Shown: positions 1 to 8,041, counted from the stretch's first letter. The stretch is 64,000 nucleotides of DNA from Sphingomonas kyeonggiensis (GCF_030812785.1 NZ_JAUSTJ010000002.1:806001-870000), one strand, 5' to 3'. The notes: generated by a model from the sequence alone, not told the origin. Numbers and translations: made by a program.

Positions 1-51
1 CCGAGCCTCGTCAAACGCTGGATGGACAAAGTTGGCCGACTTCCCGACTGA
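1..51 (+). CDS. 3' end of an upstream coding region (partial)
   Basis: Frame 1 is open from the window edge to a TGA at 49-51 and would encode a C-terminus ending KRWMDKVGRLPD. It overlaps the TTG start of the following hydrolase by 20 bases, an arrangement common in compact operons. Only 16 codons are visible, so no family can be assigned and it may not be a real gene. Confidence 0.35.
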   Translation, partial: PSLVKRWMDKVGRLPD

Positions 52-796
52 AACGCACCGCTTCCAAAGCTTCGACGGCACCGAGCTGGCCTGGACCGAG
101 ATGGGGCAGGGCAGGGATGCGGTGCTGATCCACGGCTATGCCTCGACCGCGGAGATCAACTGGATCCGCTACGGGCATGCCGCCAAGCTTGCGGAGAAGG
201 GCTTCCGGGTGATCATGCCCGATCTGCGCGGCCACGGGATGAGCGCGGCGCCACACGACGCGGCCAGCTACCCGCCCGACGTGACCGCGCGCGACGGCCT
301 GGCGCTGGTCGAGCATCTCGGGCTCAGCGATTACGACCTGGGCGGCTATTCGCTCGGCGCGCGCACCACGGTGCGGATGATCGTCGATGGCGGCGCCACG
401 CCGCGCAAGGTGATGCTCGCCGGCATGGGGCTTTCCGGCCTGGTCGCCGCGTCGCGCACCGGCACCTATTTCCGCCGCATCCTCACCAATCTCGGCAGCT
501 TCGAGCGCGGCTCGAGCGAGTGGCTGACCGAGGCGTTCCTCAAGACCTCCAAGGCCGATCCGCTGGCGCTGCTGCCGGTGCTCGACACCTTCGTCGACAC
601 GCAGGAGGCGCATCTGCAGCGGCTGACCGAGGAGACGCTGGTCGTCGCGGGCGTGGAGGACGATCACAACGGCTCGGCGCACGAGCTGGCCGACCTGCTG
701 CCCAACGCCACCTTCGTCGAGATTCCCGGCAACCACATGAGCGCCGTCACCCGGCCCGAGCTGGGGCGCGCCATCGCGGATTTCTTCGCGGCTTGA
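32..796 (+). CDS. alpha/beta hydrolase fold protein
   Basis: A 254-residue serine hydrolase of the alpha/beta fold, probably cytoplasmic because no signal peptide is seen. The visible hallmarks are the HG oxyanion segment (VLIHGYAS, about residues 31-38), the nucleophile elbow GYSLG with Ser107, an acid candidate in VAGVEDDHN near residue 209 and the catalytic His in IPGNHMSAV near residue 234. The DLRGHGMS segment (64-71) is typical of the family. Substrate is not predictable; esterases, lactonases and C-C hydrolases share this pattern. The start is a TTG; the frame stays open upstream to the window edge, so a start outside the window cannot be excluded. Confidence 0.85.
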   Translation: MADFPTETHRFQSFDGTELAWTEMGQGRDAVLIHGYASTAEINWIRYGHAAKLAEKGFRVIMPDLRGHGMSAAPHDAASYPPDVTARDGLALVEHLGLSDYDLGGYSLGARTTVRMIVDGGATPRKVMLAGMGLSGLVAASRTGTYFRRILTNLGSFERGSSEWLTEAFLKTSKADPLALLPVLDTFVDTQEAHLQRLTEETLVVAGVEDDHNGSAHELADLLPNATFVEIPGNHMSAVTRPELGRAIADFFAA

Positions 797-857
797 CCGG
801 CTGGCGGGGCGCGAGCATCGTCCCGCCAGCCAGAAAATCCGAGGGGAATCCGTTCAA

Positions 858-2693
858 ATGATCCGCACCGGCATCTCGATGCTCGCGCTTGCCTCGCTGC
901 TCGCCGCCGCCCCGCTGGGCGCGCGCGGCCGCGACGGCGACACCGTCCAGGCCGCACCCACCGCCGCCGAGGCCAAGGCCTTTGTCGCCGATGCCGAGGC
1001 GAAGCTGTTCGCCCAGGGCGTCGTCGCCGCACGGGCCGACTGGGTCTACAACACCTTCATCACCCAGGACACCGAGGCGATGACCGCCCGGGAAGGCGCG
1101 GCGCTGACCAAGCTTCAGGTCGATCTCGCGCTCCAGGCGGCGAAGTACAGCAACGTCACGGGGCTCGATTACGACACCGCCCGCAAGCTCGGCATGCTCC
1201 GCAACAAGATCGTGCTGCCGGCGCCGACCAGCCCGGGCGCGGCGGAAGAGCTCGCTGGCCTCTCGGCCAAGATCACCGGCATCTACGGCGCCGGCAAGGG
1301 CACGCTGGACGGCAAGCCGATCAACGGCAGCGACATCGAGGCGGCGATGGGCGAGGTCCGCGATCCCGCCAAGCTCAAGGAGATGTGGGTCAGCTGGAAC
1401 GACAATGTCGGCGCGCCGATGCGCCCCGACTATGCCAAGCTGGTCGGCATCGCCAATGATGGCGCCAAGGGCCTGGGCTATGCCGATGTCGGCGCGATGT
1501 GGCGCTCGGGCTATGACATGGACCCGGACGCCTTCGCGGCGATGACCGACAAGATCTGGGACGACCTCAAGCCGCTCTACGTCGCGCTGCACACCTATGT
1601 GCGCCACAAGCTCAACGAGAAATACGGCGACGCGGTCCAGGCCAACAGGGGCCCGATCCGCGCCGACCTGCTCGGCAACATGTGGGCGCAGGAATGGGGC
1701 AATATCTACGATATCGTCGCGCCGCCGGGCGCTGGAAATGTGGGCTATGATGTGGGTGAGCTGCTCAAGGCGAAGAGTTACGACCATATCAAGATGGTCA
1801 AGGCGGGCGAGGGCTTCTACTCCTCGCTCGGCTTCAAGCAGCTGCCCGAGACCTTCTGGCAGCGGTCGCAGTTCGTGAAGCCGGCCGACCGTGAGGTCGT
1901 CTGCCATGCCTCGGCCTGGGACATCGACAACGTCGACGATCTGCGCATCAAGATGTGCATCAAGGTCAATGCCGACGACTTCGTGACGATCCACCACGAG
2001 CTCGGCCACAACTATTACCAGCGCGCCTACAACAAGCAGTCGCCGCTCTACCTCGACGGCGCGAACGACGGCTTCCACGAGGCGATCGGCGACTTCATCG
2101 CGCTGTCGATCACCCCGGACTACCTCGTCCAGATCGGCCTGCTCGACAAGGGCCAGGTGCCGAGCGCCGACAAGGATATCGGCCTGCTGCTCCGCCAGGC
2201 AATGGACAAGGTCGCGTTCCTCCCCTTCGGCCTGCTCGTCGACAAGTGGCGCTGGGGCGTGTTCTCGGGGCAGATCCCGACCAATGGCTACCAGGCCGGC
2301 TGGGACAAGCTGCGCCTCCAGTACCAGGGCATCGTGCCCCCGGTGGCGCGCGACGAGAGCAAGTTCGATCCGGGCGCCAAGTTCCACATCCCGGCGACCA
2401 CGCCCTATACCCGCTACTTCCTCGCGCGGGTGCTGCAGTTCCAGTTCTACAAGGCGGCATGCGACCAGGCCGGCTGGAAGGGCCCGCTCCACCGCTGCTC
2501 CTTCTACGGCAACAAGGAAGTCGGCGCGAAGCTCGACAAGATGCTGGCGATGGGCGCCTCCAAGCCCTGGCCGGACGCGCTGCAGGAATTCACCGGCTCG
2601 CGCGAGATGTCGGGCAAGGCGATGGCCGAATATTTCGCCCCGCTGAAGAAATGGCTCGACCAGCAGAACAAGGGCCAGACCCAGGGCTGGTAA
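858..2693 (+). CDS. M2 family (angiotensin-converting enzyme-like) peptidyl-dipeptidase, secreted
   Basis: A 611-residue zinc metallopeptidase of family M2, which removes dipeptides from peptide C-termini. A signal peptide is visible (hydrophobic MLALASLLAAAPLGA), so it should act in the periplasm or outside. The zinc site is HHELGHNYY, with His380 and His384 as ligands and Glu381 as catalytic base; HEAIGDF supplies the third ligand Glu408, 24 residues further on as expected for the family. Length matches bacterial ACE homologues. The gene stands alone and is followed closely by a strong terminator. Expected role is peptide scavenging; the actual substrate is unknown. Confidence 0.93.
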   Translation: MIRTGISMLALASLLAAAPLGARGRDGDTVQAAPTAAEAKAFVADAEAKLFAQGVVAARADWVYNTFITQDTEAMTAREGAALTKLQVDLALQAAKYSNVTGLDYDTARKLGMLRNKIVLPAPTSPGAAEELAGLSAKITGIYGAGKGTLDGKPINGSDIEAAMGEVRDPAKLKEMWVSWNDNVGAPMRPDYAKLVGIANDGAKGLGYADVGAMWRSGYDMDPDAFAAMTDKIWDDLKPLYVALHTYVRHKLNEKYGDAVQANRGPIRADLLGNMWAQEWGNIYDIVAPPGAGNVGYDVGELLKAKSYDHIKMVKAGEGFYSSLGFKQLPETFWQRSQFVKPADREVVCHASAWDIDNVDDLRIKMCIKVNADDFVTIHHELGHNYYQRAYNKQSPLYLDGANDGFHEAIGDFIALSITPDYLVQIGLLDKGQVPSADKDIGLLLRQAMDKVAFLPFGLLVDKWRWGVFSGQIPTNGYQAGWDKLRLQYQGIVPPVARDESKFDPGAKFHIPATTPYTRYFLARVLQFQFYKAACDQAGWKGPLHRCSFYGNKEVGAKLDKMLAMGASKPWPDALQEFTGSREMSGKAMAEYFAPLKKWLDQQNKGQTQGW

Positions 2694-2699
2694 TCATTC

Positions 2700-2730
2700 G
2701 AGGGGCGGGCCGCTGGCTCGCCCCTTTTTC
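2700..2730 (+). terminator. rho-independent terminator after the M2 peptidase gene
   Basis: A GC-rich hairpin with arms AGGGGCG and CGCCCCT around a short loop is followed directly by a T run. It lies just behind the stop codon at 2693 and 19 bases before the next start, so it should end peptidase transcripts. Confidence 0.85.
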
Positions 2731-2748
2731 GTTCAGGGAGTTCCGGAC

Positions 2749-3489
2749 ATGCTCAAATATGCGCTCGTGCTCGCCTCGGTTGCCGTGCCCCATATGGCAA
2801 TGGCCCAGTCCGCGCCGGTGGACGGTCCGGTGGCGGTGGAGATCGTCTCCACCGGACAGGTCAAGGTGCCGGCCAACCGCTTCCGCTTCTCGGTGAAGGT
2901 CATCGGCAAGGGCGCGGACGAGAAGGCGGCGGAGGCTGCGCTGGCGGCCAACCGTGCCAGGCTGGTGGCGGCACTGGGCGCGAAGGGCATTCGCGAGGGC
3001 CAGCCCCTCACCGGCGCTGCCTCCAATCCGCTCGCCAGCCTGTTCGGCGCCTTTACCGGGCGCGGCAAGCCGAGCTTCTCGCTCGACGCGCTGGAGGATG
3101 GCGAAAAGCCGCAATCGACGGCGAGCGAGACGGTGTTCTTCGATGCGCCCAGCAGGGCTGCTGCGACCGCTGCCAAGCCTGTGGCGGAGGCGAGCGGCGC
3201 CAAGATGGATGACGATGTGATCGCGCTGCTCGACGATTATGTCGGCCCGACGCGCCAGGCCAAGGCGGACGCCATCGCCAAGGCGCGCGGCGAGGCGGCG
3301 GCCTATGCGTCCGCGCTGGGACTGCGCAAGGCGTCGATCGTGCGGATCAGCGAGAAGCAGGACATGGTCGCCGGTTCGATGAGCTTCTTTCTCGAGCTGA
3401 TCGGCATGTTCGCCAGCAAGCCGGGCGCGGGCTCGGATAGCGTGACGGTGAACGCCAACCTGTCGGTGGAATTCCAGCTCAGCCGGTGA
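2749..3489 (+). CDS. SIMPL domain (DUF541) secreted protein
   Basis: A 246-residue protein with a signal peptide (MLKYALVLASVAVPHMAMA, cleavage probably before QS) and a SIMPL/DUF541 fold: the opening VEIVSTGQVKVPANRFRFSVKV strand pattern, then the typical region with QAKADAIAKARGEAAAYASALG (around residues 168-189), and a C-terminal NANLSVEFQL strand. SIMPL proteins such as BP26/OMP28 are periplasmic or outer-membrane associated and oligomerise; the molecular function is poorly known. An alanine-rich insert between residues 80 and 155 is less conserved. The start is supported by a GGGAG motif upstream of ATG. Confidence 0.85.
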   Translation: MLKYALVLASVAVPHMAMAQSAPVDGPVAVEIVSTGQVKVPANRFRFSVKVIGKGADEKAAEAALAANRARLVAALGAKGIREGQPLTGAASNPLASLFGAFTGRGKPSFSLDALEDGEKPQSTASETVFFDAPSRAAATAAKPVAEASGAKMDDDVIALLDDYVGPTRQAKADAIAKARGEAAAYASALGLRKASIVRISEKQDMVAGSMSFFLELIGMFASKPGAGSDSVTVNANLSVEFQLSR

Positions 3490-3568
3490 GGCGGGCTCCT
3501 ATGGGAAAGCAATGCCAGCTGCGGGACTGGTAATTGGAGGCTGGACAGGGGATCAGCGCCCTCCTTTC

Positions 3569-3603
3569 CGTCACCCCGGGCTTGACCCGGGGTCCCGCTT
3601 CTT
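3569..3603 (+). repeat. left inverted repeat arm of the GIY-YIG unit
   Basis: Begins CGTCACCCCGGGCTTGACCC and forms its own hairpin. It is exactly matched in reverse complement at 3910-3944. Confidence 0.9.
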
Positions 3604-3605
3604 CC

Positions 3606-3902
3606 TCAGGCGTGCATTTCGGAAAGGTCATACCATTCCGGATTGCCAGTTTCGATCAGCGCAAACTTCCATTCTCGTCGCCAGCGTTTCACCCGCTTCT
3701 CATGGGCGATGCAATCGGTAATCGAGGGAGCCTGCTCCGCCCAGACGAGACGATCGAGCCCGTAGCGACGGCAGAAATCCGAACCGTCCCCGGTCCTGTG
3801 TTGATGAACACGTGCGGCGAGGTTGGCGGTCACGCCCACATAGATCGTGCCGCGATAACGATCGGCCATCATGTAGACCCAGCCGCCACATTCCATTTGC
3901 AT
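3606..3902 (-). CDS. GIY-YIG domain endonuclease (small, UvrC-N-like)
   Basis: A 98-residue protein consisting almost only of a GIY-YIG nuclease domain. The motif variant is GWVYMMADRYRGTIYVGVT (residues 7-25), followed by the conserved Arg and His in AARVHQHRTG and the general EKRVKRWRREWKFALIE region with the catalytic-site Glu near residue 69. Such single-domain proteins are often labelled UvrC-like; they are nicking or cleaving nucleases of unclear role. No Shine-Dalgarno is visible, and an alternative ATG lies two codons in. The gene fills the space between two perfect inverted repeats, so it probably acts on or spreads with them. Confidence 0.88.
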   Translation of the reverse strand: MQMECGGWVYMMADRYRGTIYVGVTANLAARVHQHRTGDGSDFCRRYGLDRLVWAEQAPSITDCIAHEKRVKRWRREWKFALIETGNPEWYDLSEMHA

Positions 3903-3909
3903 AAGACAT

Positions 3910-3944
3910 AAGAAGCGGGACCCCGGGTCAAGCCCGGGGTGACG
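3910..3944 (-). repeat. right inverted repeat arm of the GIY-YIG unit
   Basis: Exact reverse complement of 3569-3603. It lies 7 bases upstream of the nuclease start codon, so the 5' end of the message would contain this hairpin. Confidence 0.9.
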
Positions 3945-4024
3945 AATGGAAGAATGCCGGATTCGACAAAGTCACGCCTGCCCGAGCAGCGACCTCGCTT
4001 CTGCGCGTCTTGAAGGCTGTATCT

Positions 4025-4162
4025 TCAAGCCTCCGGCGCGTCTCCGTCCGGGATCATGTTCTCGTCGATAATCTGCGCGTCCCACTCCGCCGAACTGTCG
4101 GTACCGTCTGGCTGGTGCGCGCGCGGTGCTTCGGCTTCGGGCTGCTCCTCGGGGTCGATCAT
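4025..4162 (-). CDS. small acidic protein behind amn, 45 residues
   Basis: A short ORF encodes 45 residues beginning MIDPEEQPEAEAPRAHQPDG and ending MIPDGDAPEA. It is strongly acidic and Pro/Ala rich, with no Cys, signal peptide or membrane segment, and is probably disordered. It starts 12 bases after the stop codon of the AMP nucleosidase gene on the same strand and has a clear AAGGAGA ribosome binding site, which argues for a real gene in the amn operon. No family is recognised. It is too short for ordinary gene calling and could be a chance ORF, but the spacing and binding site favour translation. Confidence 0.6.
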   Translation of the reverse strand: MIDPEEQPEAEAPRAHQPDGTDSSAEWDAQIIDENMIPDGDAPEA

Positions 4163-4173
4163 CGCAGGTCTCC

Positions 4174-5619
4174 TTATCTGAACGGCGGCTCGTTGAACGC
4201 GCGCAGCTTGCGCGAGTGGAGGCGGGGGCCTTCGCGGCGCAGTTCCTCGCAGGTCTCGATGCCGATCTTGAGGTGCTCGGCGATCGCGCGCTCGTAGAAG
4301 CGATTGGCCTGGCCCGGCAGTTTCAGCTCGCCGTGGAGCGGCTTGTCCGAGACGCAGAGCAGCGTCCCATAGGGCACGCGGAAGCGATAGCCCTGCGCGG
4401 CCAGCGTGGCGCTCTCCATGTCGATTCCCACCGCGCGACTCAGCGAGAAGCGCAGCGCAGACTTCGAGTAGCGCAGCTCCCAGTTGCGGTCATCGGTGGT
4501 GACGATCGTGCCCGTGCGCAGCCGCTGCTTGAGTTCCTCGCCCGACTGGCCCGAGACCGTCTCGGCGGCGCGAGCCAGCGCGAGCTGGACTTCGGCGATG
4601 GCCGGGATCGGGATCTCGGGCGGCAGCACGTCGTCCATGATATGGTCGTCGCGGAGGTATGCGTGGGCGAGGACATAGTCGCCGATCCGCTGGCTCGGGC
4701 GCAGGCCGCCGCAATGCCCGATCATCAGCCAGGCCTCGGGACGCAGCACCGCGAGGTGATCGGTGATCGTCTTGGCGTTGGACGGGCCGACGCCGATGTT
4801 CACCAGCGTGATGCCCGTGCCGTCCCGGGCCATCAGGTGATAGGCCGGCATCTGATGCCGCCGCCATGCCGAGGTGTCGTTGAGCAGCCGGTCGGTATCG
4901 TCCCCCGCTTCGACCAGGATGCCGCCCGCGCCCGAGACGCCGGTGAAGCGGGAGCCTTCGCCGAGCTGATCGACCGCCCAGCGGACGAACTCGTCGACAT
5001 AGCGGTGATAGTTGGTGAACAGGATGTACTGCTGGAAATGCTCGACCGGCGTGCCGGTATAGTGGCGCAGGCGCGCCAGCGAGAAATCGGTGCGCAGTCC
5101 ATCGAACAGCGCCAGCGGACGGGTCTCGTCCACCGACATCCACAGCCCGTCGGCGATCTCGTCGCCGATATGCGCCAGCTCGGTCGCCGGGAAGTGGCGG
5201 CCCAGCTCGGTGACCGAGATCTGGTCCATCGCCGCGATATGGCCGGGATCGAGCACATAGGGGAAGGGGATCTCCTGCCGCCCGGTGACGGCATGGACCT
5301 CTACGTCATAGTCCTCGATCAGGAAGGTCAGCTGCTCGGTGAGGTAGCGGCTGAACATCGCCGGGCGGGTGACCGAGATGCGATACTCGCCTTCCTCGAC
5401 CAGCCGGCCGAACGAGCGGCGCGGGGTGGGGCGGTTGCGGTCGGTGCCGCCGCGATAGGTGAGGCGGAGCTCGGGATAGGCGAAGCTGCCGTCCGTCCGG
5501 TCCTCCGGACTCGGCGGCGTGCCGTCGTTGATATAGCGGTTCAGGGCGGCTTTGAGGCGATCGACCGAGGCGTTGTAGAGGCGCTCGAGATCGGCGACGA
5601 TATCGGATGCTTGAGTCAT
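4174..5619 (-). CDS. amn: AMP nucleosidase
   Basis: A 481-residue protein matching AMP nucleosidase, which splits AMP to adenine and ribose 5-phosphate in the cytoplasm. The N-terminal half (about 1-190) is the AMN-specific domain; the C-terminal half is a nucleoside-phosphorylase fold with GITLVNIGVGPSNAKTITDH, the GHCGGLRPSQRIGDYVLAHA glycine-rich segment and the late GIDMESATLAAQGYRFRVPYG segment whose Met-Glu binds ribose. Length fits the E. coli Amn type. A small acidic ORF follows on the same strand. The adenine released could feed the deaminase and phosphoribosyltransferase pair near 37-38.7 kb, although they are not adjacent. Confidence 0.93.
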   Translation of the reverse strand: MTQASDIVADLERLYNASVDRLKAALNRYINDGTPPSPEDRTDGSFAYPELRLTYRGGTDRNRPTPRRSFGRLVEEGEYRISVTRPAMFSRYLTEQLTFLIEDYDVEVHAVTGRQEIPFPYVLDPGHIAAMDQISVTELGRHFPATELAHIGDEIADGLWMSVDETRPLALFDGLRTDFSLARLRHYTGTPVEHFQQYILFTNYHRYVDEFVRWAVDQLGEGSRFTGVSGAGGILVEAGDDTDRLLNDTSAWRRHQMPAYHLMARDGTGITLVNIGVGPSNAKTITDHLAVLRPEAWLMIGHCGGLRPSQRIGDYVLAHAYLRDDHIMDDVLPPEIPIPAIAEVQLALARAAETVSGQSGEELKQRLRTGTIVTTDDRNWELRYSKSALRFSLSRAVGIDMESATLAAQGYRFRVPYGTLLCVSDKPLHGELKLPGQANRFYERAIAEHLKIGIETCEELRREGPRLHSRKLRAFNEPPFR

Positions 5620-5666
5620 CTTGCAGGGCTAGTGCCCAAAGATGACGCTGGCAAGACTGCCCTTCA

Positions 5667-5773
5667 AAAGCCCCTCTCCTTCAGGGGGGGGGGTGGGGAG
5701 GGGCAGTGCGGTGGGCGGCGCCTCTGCGAGACATCCCCCACCCCAAACCCCTCCCCTGAAGGAGAGGGGCTTT
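5667..5773. repeat. C/T-rich inverted repeat pair (second repeat family)
   Basis: The 21-base arm at 5667-5687 is perfectly inverted at 5753-5773 (one arm starts AAAGCCCCTCTCCTTCAGGG). The interior carries a run of ten or more G and G-rich sequence. It fills the gap between the convergent-side ends of the amn leader and the DUF883-like gene. The same type recurs at 19574-19715, 45521-45607 and 51485-51714. Confidence 0.8.
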
Positions 5774-5779
5774 CACAGG

Positions 5780-6031
5780 TTACTTCTTTGCCTTCGGTGC
5801 CGGCTCCTTGTCGCCGCCCAGCTGGGTGGCGGCATAGGCGGCCCCGCCGACGGCAGCCGCGACGCCCGCGGCGATACCCGCCGCTGCGATCGGGTGCTCC
5901 TTCACCGCGGTGACGGTGGCATCGACCGCGTCGCCGATCGCTTCCTGCGCCTGGGCGAGGAAGCTCTTCGCGTTCTCGGTCGCTTCTTCCAAAGTCGTCG
6001 GCGTAGCGTTGGCAGTTTCGGTATCGGCCAT
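5780..6031 (-). CDS. DUF883/ElaB-YqjD-like small membrane-anchored protein
   Basis: An 83-residue protein starting MADTETANAT. A helical, Glu/Ala-rich N-terminal half (residues 12-45, EATENAKSFLAQAQEAIG) is followed by VKEHPIAAAGIAAGVAAAVG, the membrane anchor typical of DUF883 proteins such as ElaB and YqjD, which bind ribosomes at the inner membrane in E. coli. The C-terminus is short and basic (PKAKK). The start at 6031 is chosen for the AAAGGGA motif just upstream; an in-frame ATG at 6064 would add 11 residues without family support. The exact role in this organism is unknown. Confidence 0.75.
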   Translation of the reverse strand: MADTETANATPTTLEEATENAKSFLAQAQEAIGDAVDATVTAVKEHPIAAAGIAAGVAAAVGGAAYAATQLGGDKEPAPKAKK

Positions 6032-6108
6032 GACGGTCCCTTTCTGAAGTGCTCGCCGAATCAACTCCGGCGAGCCTCCGACGGTTCCGTTACGCCACCG
6101 TGTTCAGA

Positions 6109-6591
6109 TCACAGCTTGCCGAGCAGATAATCGGCCGAGCTGACTTCGAACTGGCCCGGCGCCTCGACGTTGAGCTGCTCGACCACGCCGTCATTGACCA
6201 GCATCGAGAAGCGCTGGCCGCGCGTGCCCATGCCGAACTTCGATCCGTCCATGGTCAGGCCGATCGCCTTGGGGAAATCGCCATTGCCGTCGGCGAGCAT
6301 CGTCACCTTGCCGGCGACGCCGCTCTGCTGGCCCCAGGCGCCCATCACGAACGCGTCGTTGACCGCGGTGCAGGCGATTTCGTCCACGCCCTTCGCCTTG
6401 ATCTCCTCGGCCTTCTCGACAAAGCCCGGCAGGTGCTTGGCCGAGCAGGTGGGGGTGAAGGCACCCGGCACCGAGAAGAGCGCGACCTTGCGGCCGGCGA
6501 AGAAATCGTCCGAGGCGATCTGCTCGGGGCCGCCCTCGGTCACCTTGACGAAATTGACGCTGGGGATGCGGTCGCCAACCTGGATGGTCAT
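6109..6591 (-). CDS. peroxiredoxin, Prx5-like
   Basis: A 160-residue thiol peroxidase that reduces hydrogen peroxide and organic peroxides in the cytoplasm. The peroxidatic motif is PGAFTPTCSAKHLPGF with Cys49; a second Cys74 lies in DEIACTAVNDAFV. These features and the GTRGQRFSMLVNDGVVEQLN segment fit the Prx5/hybrid peroxiredoxin group that is usually reduced by glutathione or glutaredoxin. The start MTIQVGDRIP at 6591 is preceded by AGGAGA and matches the family N-terminus; an upstream in-frame ATG at 6639 lacks such support. Confidence 0.93.
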   Translation of the reverse strand: MTIQVGDRIPSVNFVKVTEGGPEQIASDDFFAGRKVALFSVPGAFTPTCSAKHLPGFVEKAEEIKAKGVDEIACTAVNDAFVMGAWGQQSGVAGKVTMLADGNGDFPKAIGLTMDGSKFGMGTRGQRFSMLVNDGVVEQLNVEAPGQFEVSSADYLLGKL

Positions 6592-6704
6592 CTTGCTCTC
6601 CTGGAAATTCGAGTCTGGAAATTCAGTGGAGCCGTTCAATCGGCGCGCCGGGGATGATTTTCAAGCGTGGCGGAGCCGAAACGGTGCGGCTACGTTGATT
6701 GGCC

Positions 6705-7265
6705 ATGGACTCGACGCGCTTCCTCACCGGCCAGTTCCTCCTCGCAATGCCGGGCATCGGCGATCCGCGCTTCGAACGCGCCGTGATCGCGATGTGCGCC
6801 CATGACGGGGAGGGTGCGCTCGGCATCGGCATCGGCGATACGATCGACGGGCTGACGCTGCACGACCTGCTCAAGCAGTTCGAGATCGAGCCCGGCCTCG
6901 CGCCCGACACCCCGGTGCATTTCGGTGGGCCGGTGGAGCCGCGGCGGGGATTCGTACTGCACTCGCCCGATTGGGGTGGGCAGGATACTATCGACGTCGG
7001 CGGGCGCTGGGCGCTGTCCGGCACCATCGACGTGCTGCGCGCGATCGCGGAAGGGACGGGTCCGTCCAAATGGATCGTGGCGCTCGGCTATGCCGGGTGG
7101 AGCGAGGGCCAGCTCGACAGCGAGCTGGCGCGGCACGGCTGGTTCAACACCGACGGCACGCCCGACCTGATCTACGACATCGACGCCGAGGATCGCTGGG
7201 CAGTCGCCTTTGCCGGCGCCGGCATCGATCCGCGGCTGCTCGCCAACAGCGCGGGGACGGCGTGA
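6705..7265 (+). CDS. YqgE/AlgH family protein (DUF179)
   Basis: A 186-residue DUF179 protein. Family signatures are the N-terminal FLTGQFLLAMPGIGDPRFER, the VHFGGPVEPRRGFVLHS segment and ALGYAGWSEGQLDSELARHG. YqgE/AlgH proteins are widespread in proteobacteria, and AlgH was originally linked to alginate regulation in Pseudomonas, but the biochemical role is unsettled. The start ATG at 6705 matches the conserved N-terminus; a TTG two codons upstream is in frame. Its stop codon overlaps the GTG start of the next gene by four bases, so the two are probably translationally coupled. Confidence 0.9.
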   Translation: MDSTRFLTGQFLLAMPGIGDPRFERAVIAMCAHDGEGALGIGIGDTIDGLTLHDLLKQFEIEPGLAPDTPVHFGGPVEPRRGFVLHSPDWGGQDTIDVGGRWALSGTIDVLRAIAEGTGPSKWIVALGYAGWSEGQLDSELARHGWFNTDGTPDLIYDIDAEDRWAVAFAGAGIDPRLLANSAGTA

Positions 7266-8035
7266 GGCATCTGGTACTCCTGGCTGGCGCGGTGCTGCTC
7301 GCCGGCGGTGTGGCGCCGCCGGAAGGGAAGGTTGTCGCCTCGATCGACCTCGCCAAGCCTTTTGCCGCGCGCTCGCCCTGGCGCCTGACCGCGACGCAGG
7401 GGCCGGAAGGTGAGGGCGTCGCGGGCAACCAGGAACCCGGCAAGATCGCCTTGTGCCTCAGCAAGGATGCAGGACATGGCTGCGATCCGGGACTGGCCGG
7501 CATGCTGCTTGCGGGCGAGCCCGATTACTTCTCCGACCCCCATTATCTCGATCCGCCGGAGATCGTGCATCCGGCACCCGGCCGGGCGCTGCTGCTCCTG
7601 CGGGTGGCGAGCGTCCATAGCGGCAACGGCAACCAGCGCGTCGCCATCCGGCTGCTCGCCTATGATCCCGCGAAGGACAGCTTCGTCACCGCCTATGCGC
7701 AGCGGACCGGCCGTAACAACAATGAGGAGATCCGCTATGTCGCGGACGGCACGCTCAAGGGCGCGGTGATCTTCGCCGAGCCGACGAGCGATGCGCCCTT
7801 CGGCTATTGGATCAGCGTGAGCCGGCCCGATGCCGCGCTGCGCTACAGGCAGGTGCTGCGCTTCCGCAGCGCGACCCTCTATGGCGATGGCAACCCGCTG
7901 GCGGCGATCGATTCCGAGATGCCGAACCTCCAGCAGCGGCTGGGGCTGTGGCGGCCGGGCAAGCCGCTGCCGCTGCCGGCCGGGCGCGCCTGCCCCAAGC
8001 CGCATCTGGTGAAGACCGTGCTCTGGTGCGGCTGA
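7262..8035 (+). CDS. secreted protein of unknown function
   Basis: A 257-residue protein with a GTG start overlapping the yqgE stop as GTGA. The N-terminus RHLVLLAGAVLLAGGVAPP is a signal peptide, so the protein should be periplasmic. The rest is rich in beta-strand patterns, contains four to five Cys (CLSKDAGHGCDPG, RACPKPH, VLWCG) that could form disulfides, and does not match a family I recognise. Co-translation with yqgE suggests a shared expression pattern only. The frame continues far upstream inside yqgE, but the GTG is the only start giving a signal peptide. Confidence 0.7.
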   Translation: MRHLVLLAGAVLLAGGVAPPEGKVVASIDLAKPFAARSPWRLTATQGPEGEGVAGNQEPGKIALCLSKDAGHGCDPGLAGMLLAGEPDYFSDPHYLDPPEIVHPAPGRALLLLRVASVHSGNGNQRVAIRLLAYDPAKDSFVTAYAQRTGRNNNEEIRYVADGTLKGAVIFAEPTSDAPFGYWISVSRPDAALRYRQVLRFRSATLYGDGNPLAAIDSEMPNLQQRLGLWRPGKPLPLPAGRACPKPHLVKTVLWCG

Positions 8036-8041
8036 CCCGGT

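Larger units (their letters stand above)
3569..3944. mobile_element. compact GIY-YIG gene unit bounded by perfect 35-bp inverted repeats (REPIN-like)
   Basis: The reverse complement of bases 3569-3603 is identical to 3910-3944 over 35 bases, and each arm contains its own palindrome (CCCCGGG, loop CTTGA, CCCGGGG). The only content between the arms is one GIY-YIG nuclease gene, whose stop lies 2 bases from one arm and whose start lies 7 bases from the other. No target-site duplication is apparent. The arms share the CGTCAY head of other palindromes in this window, which occur as pairs without a gene. Mobility is inferred, not shown. Confidence 0.65.

Noticed and set aside
3606-3902. Homing endonuclease of a group I intron or a UvrC fragment
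   Set aside because: No intron-like structure or interrupted host gene is present, and the protein lacks the other UvrC domains; a complete single-domain GIY-YIG protein in its own repeat-bound unit explains it better.
3512-3911. Plus-strand ORFs across the GIY-YIG region
   Set aside because: They run through the palindromic arms and antisense to the nuclease gene, and their products have no recognisable motif.
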